Assembly: GCA_024698965.1 (NCBI GenBank) | Contig: JAILQM010000110.1 | Span: 1-47,554 of the forward strand | Direction: 5' to 3' | Source: Eubacterium sp. | Lineage (GTDB): Bacteria; Bacillota; Clostridia; Lachnospirales; Lachnospiraceae | Length of the DNA: 47,554 bases | Part shown: positions 42,087-47,554 of the stretch, one piece after another | Layout of the letters: the number at the start of each line of letters is the position of its first letter | How positions within the stretch are numbered: position 1 is the stretch's first letter | Notes under the pieces: generated by a model | The model's input: only the letters and a program-made list of their open reading frames with translations | Told to the model about the DNA's origin: nothing | Database searches by the model: none | Program-made: the position numbers and the translations under genes

Positions 42087-43022
42087 TTAGTTCCCCAAAA
42101 GCAATTTTACTATTGTGTCATTGTAGGTAAACCCCTGAAGCGCAGAAAGACTGCTAATATCAGAAGTTGTCGCATCCGTAAGCTCTGTTCCCGTTACATT
42201 TGAAAGCAAAAGCTCTGTAAGCGTACTGTCCGAATCATCATCGTCATCCGATCCGTTCATAAGTGAGAGAACGCTGTCCATCATCTTAAGATTGATCATC
42301 TGTGTATAATACGATTCCAGCTCAGATGTGCTCTCCGAAGTTTCAGACGCACTTGTCGCCGAAGAAACCGCAGATGAAGAATCCGAAGAATTAACATGGA
42401 TAATATTTACCACATTATCCGAATTCTTATATCTGAATGTCGACTCTTTCCCTTCCGAAACCGAAGATTCGTTATCAGCCTCTGATAAATAGTAGGTTGA
42501 TGTGTATTCGGTATCCGGAGCCGTAACTCCCTCCTGCATATATGAAAGGACCTTTTTTACATAGTTCTGAGTTTCTGTAAATGGCGGAATTCCGCCGTAT
42601 TTATCCACATTACCCGGACCTGCGTTATACGCGGCAAGAGCAAGTGAAACGTCTCCGTCATATCGCTCAAGCATCCGGCTCAGATATTTGGCGCCTCCCA
42701 TAATATTTTGTTCGGCATCATAAGCGTCGGTTACTCCAAGCTCTTTTGCAGTATCGGGCATTAGCTGCATAATTCCCATAGCTCCCGAAGATGAAGTATC
42801 GTCGGGGTTAAAGTTTGATTCTGCCTTTGCCACCGCCATTAAAAGATTTACATCAACATCATATTTATCCGCAGCCTCTTCAAAAATCTCACTAAGAGAC
42901 TTTGACTTTGATACGGTAGCATTGTATACACTTTCAAAATCCGTATCCTCGGTCTGTGACACAGCTGATGTACTTTGAGCGTTTAAAACCGATGAAATTG
43001 CCTCAATTGCCGAAACACCCAT
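42087..43022 (-). CDS. Soluble lytic transglycosylase domain protein without a signal peptide
   Basis: 311 residues. The SLT domain spans ~43-165, with catalytic Glu68 in AVAKAESNFNP, then SSGAMGIMQLMPDTAKELGV, and LALAAYNAGPGNVDKYGG. It cuts the glycan strand of peptidoglycan. The N-terminus (MGVSAIEAISSVLNAQ) is not a Sec signal, and the C-terminal ~140 residues are Ser/Thr/Asp-rich and of low complexity. Such proteins are often exported by the flagellar route, which would explain the missing signal, but no flagellar gene is in the window. Strong ribosome site AGGAGG. Confidence 0.88.
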   Translation of the reverse strand: MGVSAIEAISSVLNAQSTSAVSQTEDTDFESVYNATVSKSKSLSEIFEEAADKYDVDVNLLMAVAKAESNFNPDDTSSSGAMGIMQLMPDTAKELGVTDAYDAEQNIMGGAKYLSRMLERYDGDVSLALAAYNAGPGNVDKYGGIPPFTETQNYVKKVLSYMQEGVTAPDTEYTSTYYLSEADNESSVSEGKESTFRYKNSDNVVNIIHVNSSDSSSAVSSATSASETSESTSELESYYTQMINLKMMDSVLSLMNGSDDDDDSDSTLTELLLSNVTGTELTDATTSDISSLSALQGFTYNDTIVKLLLGN

Positions 43023-43048
43023 AAATTACCTCCTAAGCAAAACGCATC

Positions 43049-43555
43049 CTAAAGGTTTGCGCCGCAACATTTCTTATACTTTTTACCGCTTCCGCATGGA
43101 CACGGATCGTTTCTGCCGATTTTTTTCGGCTTTCTGACTGTTGTGGAATTCTTCTGCTCTTTGTAAAGCTTCTGTCTGGTCTCTTCATCATAGATGTCAT
43201 TCCACTGCTCTAAGTTGTAAAGCCAGTCCGCCTGAGCCGCTACCATGTTTTTATATAATTTTTCTTTATCAAACGCGAGCGAAACTACAGTATCTTCTTC
43301 CATCTCTTCGATAGGATTAGGCTCTTTTAATGAATCGTTGATTCCGTCAAGGAATCCGACCATTGCCATAAGCTCAATACCGTATTTTTCAGCAAGCTCT
43401 TTTACCGTACCTTTAACTTCTTCGTCAGGATTTGCAAGAAGTTTCTCATATACCGATTTTTCTTTTTCGAAATATCTTTCCCAAAACTTTGTAAGTTCTC
43501 CCTGATTTGCGCTTGTATCATACGCAACATCTCTCCACTGCTGTAATAATGCCAT
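43049..43555 (-). CDS. SEC-C motif protein
   Basis: 168 residues, mostly helical, with a C-terminal SEC-C zinc motif ([21 protein letters not shown]) like the end of SecA. The rest is unrecognised. SEC-C proteins bind zinc and often contact other proteins or the ribosome. It starts two bases after the HPt gene and precedes the transglycosylase, so the three probably form an operon. Confidence 0.85.
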   Translation of the reverse strand: MALLQQWRDVAYDTSANQGELTKFWERYFEKEKSVYEKLLANPDEEVKGTVKELAEKYGIELMAMVGFLDGINDSLKEPNPIEEMEEDTVVSLAFDKEKLYKNMVAAQADWLYNLEQWNDIYDEETRQKLYKEQKNSTTVRKPKKIGRNDPCPCGSGKKYKKCCGANL

Positions 43556-43556
43556 A

Positions 43557-43925
43557 TTAAACCTCTTTCTTTATGTTTTCTTCAATAAGATTCTTTATTG
43601 TTCTGTATTCTTCTTCCACCGTTTCAAGCATAGGCTCTATGTCTGCTATGTCATCATTCCTAAGCTTTTCAACCACAGGATGAAGTTTACGGTAAAAACG
43701 GCTCATACCCAGATTGCCTGCCACTCCTTTGAGCGCATGCGATGCCTCAAAAGCCGCTCTTATATTGCCCGAATCAAGCTGATTTTTTATAATTTCAAAA
43801 TTTTCGTCATTTAAAAACTCCAATAAAAGATCGTCATAAAGCTCCTCCATACCCATGAGGTTGTCTATGCTTTCATATACATCTATACCATTATCTTTAA
43901 ATATACGTTTGCAATCCAAATTCAT
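43557..43925 (-). CDS. Histidine phosphotransfer (HPt) domain protein
   Basis: 122 residues, all helical. The phospho-acceptor is His63 in [14 protein letters not shown], the standard HPt site. It should pass phosphate between a hybrid kinase and a response regulator, neither of which is adjacent. It is divergent from a gene with two receiver-like halves that lack clear phospho-Asp sites. Ribosome site GAGG. Confidence 0.9.
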   Translation of the reverse strand: MNLDCKRIFKDNGIDVYESIDNLMGMEELYDDLLLEFLNDENFEIIKNQLDSGNIRAAFEASHALKGVAGNLGMSRFYRKLHPVVEKLRNDDIADIEPMLETVEEEYRTIKNLIEENIKKEV

Positions 43926-44004
43926 AAAAAAACCTCGCTTAAATACCTAATAAGTATATCATAAGATATATTTTTTTTGAACAACATTTTAATCATCATT
44001 TCGG

Positions 44005-44034
44005 TTGCAGATATTAATAATAAAATGCTATACT
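44005..44034 (+). promoter_or_regulatory. Promoter of the receiver-like gene
   Basis: TTGCAG, 18 bases, TATACT. It overlaps a possible upstream start codon, which supports the later ATG at 44071. Confidence 0.55.
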
Positions 44035-44070
44035 GTTAGTGAAAAAAGGAGCGCTTTACGGATAAGTATT

Positions 44071-44811
44071 ATGAACAAAAAAATATTATATCTTGGGCAA
44101 AAGAGTACTTTGTCCGATAACTATTATAAGATAATAAAAAACAAATATGATAGCGAAAGACCGGCCATCTCTTCCAAAGGACTTTACAAAGAGATAAACG
44201 GAGTTGAATGCATCGTAATTTACAGTACGGGACTTGAAGCCGATGATCTTGACGTAATTAATACTTTTATTACCATTTTCCCAACAACTTATTTACCCGT
44301 TGTCGTTATCGGTGACAAAATCAGTAACAACAATGTTAAAAAAACTCTGACCTATCCCGTGGAGCTTACTTTGGATATTCAGTCACAGTCAATAAATCTT
44401 ATAAAAGAACTCGAATATTTACTTATAAAAAATGCTCCGAAAAAGCCGGAAAAAGCTACGCTTTATGTTTTTGACACAATAAGCCAGTCGATAAGCGATG
44501 TGGAGGATTTACTTTCAAGCGATTTTAACATTATAAAATTAAGATCTTTAGGCGATGCAACAAGAACAATAGAAAGCAGTATCCCGCCAAATCTTCTTAT
44601 CGCATATCACTCATTAAATGACGCAACCAAAGAACTCTTTGAGGCCTATGACATAGGCAACAAAAACTCAGGATCCAATGTTATTATTTACGGTCCGCAG
44701 ATATCATCCTATGATTTCGAAAAAATCAGATATCTCTCACCGTCGTTGTACATCCTGGAAAATGCAAATGCTGCAGACTTTATAAACAACATTAAAGAAC
44801 ACCTTATGTAG
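44071..44811 (+). CDS. Protein with two receiver-like halves, function unknown
   Basis: 246 residues. Two alpha/beta halves, ~1-125 and ~130-246, each with strand order like response-regulator receivers (KILYLGQKS; CIVIYSTG; PVVVIGDK; then TLYVFDTIS; LLIAYHS; NVIIYGPQ; SLYILENAN). No clear phospho-Asp pocket is kept. Start chosen after the promoter; ribosome site is weak. Divergent from the HPt gene and followed by a small basic protein, which hints at a signalling role. Fold assignment is tentative. Confidence 0.6.
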   Translation: MNKKILYLGQKSTLSDNYYKIIKNKYDSERPAISSKGLYKEINGVECIVIYSTGLEADDLDVINTFITIFPTTYLPVVVIGDKISNNNVKKTLTYPVELTLDIQSQSINLIKELEYLLIKNAPKKPEKATLYVFDTISQSISDVEDLLSSDFNIIKLRSLGDATRTIESSIPPNLLIAYHSLNDATKELFEAYDIGNKNSGSNVIIYGPQISSYDFEKIRYLSPSLYILENANAADFINNIKEHLM

Positions 44812-44826
44812 AAAGGGGAAATACAT

Positions 44827-45030
44827 ATGGCATTTAAAAAAGCCGCAGATTTTGACTCAACCAAATTTCGTGAGCAATTATCGGAAATAAGAACAAATGT
44901 TGCGGAATCCCGCAAAAAAAGGCTTGCAAAAGAATCATCCAATAAGACCAGAGCTTCATTTAAGAGTGGTCAGGATAAATTCAAAAACAAGTTTAACCGC
45001 TCAGACGGCAGCGGTCAGAAACGCTGGTAA
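44827..45030 (+). CDS. Small basic protein, unknown
   Basis: 67 residues, Lys/Arg-rich, with a helical N-terminal half (FDSTKFREQLSEIRTNVAESRKKRLAKESS) and a disordered basic tail. AAAGGGG precedes the ATG and it lies 15 bases after the receiver-like gene, so they are co-transcribed. Its end overlaps the convergent CYTH gene by 16 bases. Possibly nucleic-acid binding by charge; no family recognised. Confidence 0.7.
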   Translation: MAFKKAADFDSTKFREQLSEIRTNVAESRKKRLAKESSNKTRASFKSGQDKFKNKFNRSDGSGQKRW

Positions 45031-45524
45031 CCGTTTTTGGCTATTGAATAATTCGTAAATCCGGATTCGTTTGTTACCTCTCTTATTATATTTGCAAAGG
45101 GAGGTACAGGTATTTCGGTGTCTTCCGATTCGATTTCGGCTTCCATTAAAGCCGAATCCAAAACACCGTCAAATACATCAATTTCATATAAGAGTCCACT
45201 ATACGGTACCCTGTATCTTGTCTTTTTAACAGTCATGCATGCAGGGTCCTTTTCTTTTATTAGAATGTCGTACTCTTCTTTGGTTATCTCACATTCGTTT
45301 TCAATTCTTCTGATATTTGTGATTTTCTTTTTTTCGGTATAGATATAATGAATACATCCGCCCGCATTCCACATTCTTACTCTTCTGTTCTCATTGTTTT
45401 TACCCTTTGTAAGATAGTCCTGGGTAATCTCTGCAATCTCGGTCCCTTCAAGTTTTGATAACATCTCAGTGTCGGGATACTCTATAAGATATTTTCTTTC
45501 GATTTCGTAGTTATTATTGTCCAT
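45015..45524 (-). CDS. CYTH-domain phosphohydrolase
   Basis: 169 residues of the CYTH (CyaB/thiamine triphosphatase) tunnel fold. The ExExK signature is at the start, EIERKYLI (Glu7, Glu9, Lys11), with further charged strands (RRVRMWNAGG; ECEITKEEYD; RYRVPYSGLLYEIDVFDG; EAEIESED). Members hydrolyse inorganic tripolyphosphate or other triphosphates with Mg2+. Likely tripolyphosphatase; substrate unproven. Confidence 0.88.
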   Translation of the reverse strand: MDNNNYEIERKYLIEYPDTEMLSKLEGTEIAEITQDYLTKGKNNENRRVRMWNAGGCIHYIYTEKKKITNIRRIENECEITKEEYDILIKEKDPACMTVKKTRYRVPYSGLLYEIDVFDGVLDSALMEAEIESEDTEIPVPPFANIIREVTNESGFTNYSIAKNGYQRF

Positions 45525-45570
45525 CTGTTCTCACCTTGTTTTTTCTTTAATTATACTTCATATTTCTGCG

Positions 45571-45602
45571 CAAAAAAAGAACCGGAAAAATCCGGTTCTT
45601 TA
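45571..45602 (-). terminator. Terminator after the SDR gene
   Basis: Minus-strand AAAGAACCGG / CCGGTTCTTT with loop ATTTTT and seven T after the stem. Confidence 0.9.
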
Positions 45603-45622
45603 AAAGCATTTTTAAGTTAATC

Positions 45623-46381
45623 TTAGTAAAGTGATGTACCGTGATCAACATAGATGATCTGACCTGTGATTGCTCTTGCATCTTCAGAAGCAAGGAAGCA
45701 AATTGTTGCAGCCTGATCGTAATCCTGAGCTTCAGGAAGAGTGATATCGATGTGCTTTCCGCACTCTGCAGCGAACTCTGCATCGAATGTTGCAGCAGCT
45801 TCAGGAGCGTTAAGCGGTGTAGGTGTTGGTCCGGGAGCAACAGCGTTACATGTGATATCTGTCTTAGCGTAAAGAATAGCGATATTCTTTGTCATACCGT
45901 TTACAGCAGCCTTTGCAGCTGAGTAAGAGATACCTGCTACACCCTGTGATCCGATTGAAGAAATGTTGATGATGTGTCCTTTACCAACCTTCTCCATATG
46001 AACGAGTGCATATTTGCACATCCAGTAGATTGAATACTGGTCGATTTTACAAACATAGTCATACCATTCTTCTTCACACTTGTTGATTGGTTTATGCTTA
46101 TCAGCGATACCAGCGTTGTTTACAAGTACGTCGATACGTCCGTATTTTTTGATAACTTCTTCTACAACCATCTTGCAGTCTTCCTGCTTTGTAAGATCAG
46201 CCTCGATAGCTGAAATCTCGCCAAGGCTTGAGAATTCATCTACTGTCTTCTTGTTCTCGTCTGCTCTTCTGCAAGCGATAACAACTGTAGCACCTTCATT
46301 TAAGAATCTCTTTGCTGTAGCTTTACCGATACCTGAGTTACCACCTGTTACGATAGCAATCTTACCATCTAATTTACCCAT
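45623..46381 (-). CDS. Short-chain dehydrogenase/reductase, NADP(H) type, divergent from a LysR regulator
   Basis: 252 residues. TGGNSGIG (12-19), CRRAD at 37-41 after the second strand (Arg pair suggests NADP), NNAG (88-91), Ser141/142, Tyr153 and Lys157 (SYSAAK). A C-terminal region ends GQIIYVDHGTSLY. I take the ATG at 46381 because GGAGGT is nine bases before it; another ATG six bases upstream is too close. Resembles hydroxysteroid or sugar-alcohol dehydrogenases (BaiA, 7-alpha-HSDH, glucose dehydrogenase), and the substrate cannot be set. Codon use is biased, suggesting strong expression. Confidence 0.88.
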   Translation of the reverse strand: MGKLDGKIAIVTGGNSGIGKATAKRFLNEGATVVIACRRADENKKTVDEFSSLGEISAIEADLTKQEDCKMVVEEVIKKYGRIDVLVNNAGIADKHKPINKCEEEWYDYVCKIDQYSIYWMCKYALVHMEKVGKGHIINISSIGSQGVAGISYSAAKAAVNGMTKNIAILYAKTDITCNAVAPGPTPTPLNAPEAAATFDAEFAAECGKHIDITLPEAQDYDQAATICFLASEDARAITGQIIYVDHGTSLY

Positions 46382-46399
46382 TTTCATTCTACCTCCATA

Positions 46400-46500
46400 A
46401 CTTTATTGTTTTAACGAAAATGTAATTATTCCGCTATTTCCGGGTAATTATACCCGAAAAATAATGCTGATTATTTTTGTGAGCATCCTATCATCACTCA
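46400..46500 (-). other. Leader of the SDR gene with three successive hairpins
   Basis: Between the promoter and the start lie GTGAG..CTCAC (loop 12), AAAAATAAT-CAGC-ATTATTTTT, and CGGGTA-TAAT-TACCCG. The last is a perfect 16-base palindrome (46441-46456). A ~115-base leader with such order suggests RNA stability control or a protein site. No known riboswitch was recognised. Confidence 0.45.
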
Positions 46501-46508
46501 CATCCATA

Positions 46509-46537
46509 ATTATATCGTTTCATCTCAGACTTTGCAA
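46509..46537 (-). promoter_or_regulatory. SDR gene promoter
   Basis: Minus-strand TTGCAA, 17 bases, TATAAT, a near-consensus promoter. Confidence 0.75.
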
Positions 46538-46538
46538 C

Positions 46539-46571
46539 ATCTCATTTGACTTTCGTCAAAATGTGTGAGAT
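46539..46571. promoter_or_regulatory. Probable LysR operator in the divergent region
   Basis: Nested inverted repeats: ATCTCA and TGAGAT outside, TTTGAC-TTTC-GTCAAA inside. Located right upstream of the SDR -35 and across the LysR gene's own promoter region, the usual place for a LysR-type binding site. A further ATCTCA copy lies at 46522-46527. Confidence 0.55.
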
Positions 46572-46632
46572 ATTATAAATCGGAAATGAATTACAACTAT
46601 ACAATTTTTCAATAACAGACAAGGGGTTTGAT

Positions 46633-47547
46633 ATGGACATAGGAAGACTTTACGAATACATTACACTCGCAGAATGTCTCAACTACAGCAAGGCTGCCCA
46701 GCAGCTCTATATTACACAGCCGGTTCTGAGCCGACACATCCATGATTTGGAAGTACATGTCGGTACTCAGCTTCTCGTAAGAGATACTCACAGCGTTGAG
46801 CTTACACCGATCGGCAAGTTATTCTACGACGAAGCTCTCGTAATAGTTAGCGACTATGAGAAAGCATTAAAAAAAGTTGCAGATACGGCACACGGTACAA
46901 TAGGATACCTTAAAATCGGATTTATGAGTGCCGCGGTTGAGCCGTTTTTAAGAGATTTCGTACTTAAATTCAGAAAAGAACAGCCTTCAATTCAGCTTGA
47001 CTTCGAGGCCATGGATTTGGACGAGCTTATAAGAGCTCTTAATTCAAATCGTGTTGATATAGGTTTTGCCACCCATGTATCAGGAGATGTTGCCAAGCCG
47101 TTCCACGTACACCAGGTACTTACCGACGGGCTTTGCCTTGCGGTATCAACAGAAAATGAGCTTTCAGAAAAAGACACTTTAAGTATCGAAGAGCTCTCCA
47201 ATGTACCGATTGTATGCCTTTCAAAAAACGAGCATCCGGCAACTCACAGATTCACAGAAAATCTTTTTTTAAACCACAATTCGACAATGAATGTGACAAG
47301 ATATGTTCCAAATATTGACACAGCACTGTTTTTCGCATCTATTAACCTTGGAGCTTTCATAATACCGGCTCATCTTACACATATGGTATCAAACAAAGAT
47401 ATGAAGGTTCTTCCTATATCCGATGCAGACAGCAGCATCAAGCTCAATATCATCTGGAGAAAGGACAATATGAATCCTGTAACTCCGATATTCTGTGATG
47501 CTTTTGAAAGCTTCGGTAAAGACCACGGAGAAAACGAATTCCATTAA
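46633..47547 (+). CDS. LysR-family transcriptional regulator
   Basis: 304 residues. N-terminal winged helix (YEYITLAECLNYSKAAQQLYITQPVLSRHIHDLEVHVGTQLLVRD, about 6-52), linker helix, and a periplasmic-binding-like effector domain (~90-295; LKIGFMSAAVEPFLRDF). Full length. AAGGGG precedes the ATG. It is divergent from the SDR gene and likely controls it in response to a small metabolite. Confidence 0.94.
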   Translation: MDIGRLYEYITLAECLNYSKAAQQLYITQPVLSRHIHDLEVHVGTQLLVRDTHSVELTPIGKLFYDEALVIVSDYEKALKKVADTAHGTIGYLKIGFMSAAVEPFLRDFVLKFRKEQPSIQLDFEAMDLDELIRALNSNRVDIGFATHVSGDVAKPFHVHQVLTDGLCLAVSTENELSEKDTLSIEELSNVPIVCLSKNEHPATHRFTENLFLNHNSTMNVTRYVPNIDTALFFASINLGAFIIPAHLTHMVSNKDMKVLPISDADSSIKLNIIWRKDNMNPVTPIFCDAFESFGKDHGENEFH

Positions 47548-47554
47548 AAATACA

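Overview
The window looks like chromosomal DNA of a low-GC, Gram-positive anaerobe of the class Clostridia, most likely a Lachnospiraceae member. This is an inference from gene content: strong AGGAGG ribosome sites, a division and cell-wall cluster of Firmicute type, the SCIFF peptide with its radical SAM maturase, a preQ1-I riboswitch, and many anaerobic Fe-S and molybdenum functions. Most genes lie on the minus strand. No phage, transposon, CRISPR array or rRNA was seen.

Layout, left to right. 1-4108: a His-rich COG0523 metal-chaperone GTPase (cut by the window edge), a possible small RNA or leader element, a Cache/HAMP/GGDEF diguanylate cyclase, a LUD-domain protein and a membrane protein. 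4132-7982: argS, a half-length DapF homologue lacking its catalytic cysteine, an AraC regulator and an acidic protein beside ftsZ. 8047-17599: an almost unbroken division/wall operon read as mraZ, rsmH, ftsL-like, pbp, mraY, murD, ftsW, ftsQ/divIB, then ftsZ, preceded by a phased array of AGTGG-type boxes that looks like the MraZ operator. 17700-19164: a small dispersed repeat and a MATE exporter.

19267-21600: a preQ1-I riboswitch with an intrinsic terminator precedes a nucleoside hydrolase, an ECF-type S component and a short-chain dehydrogenase. This is best read as a queuosine/queuine salvage operon with an unassigned third enzyme. 21658-27361: a four-gene operon for a cytoplasmic molybdopterin oxidoreductase, a four-cluster ferredoxin, a TorD-AsrA fusion and an AsrB-type flavoprotein. 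Together they look like a soluble NAD(P)H-fed molybdoenzyme with a built-in chaperone and no membrane anchor; the substrate is unknown.

27619-31444: secDF, the SCIFF maturase and the 46-residue SCIFF peptide. 31523-39143: a CNNM/CorC protein, then eight overlapping genes encoding a reduced Tad/type II secretion-like machine: two degenerate MinD/TadZ-like proteins, a CpaF ATPase, a fused TadB/TadC-like membrane protein and four small single-span proteins, one of them only 55 residues. A SARP-type regulator carrying a degenerate GGDEF domain lies just upstream and may control it. 40628-47547: tRNA-Leu(CAA), lysA, a lytic transglycosylase, SEC-C and HPt proteins, a two-domain receiver-like protein, a CYTH protein, and an SDR gene divergent from a LysR regulator. 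No gene-free stretch exceeds about 300 bases.
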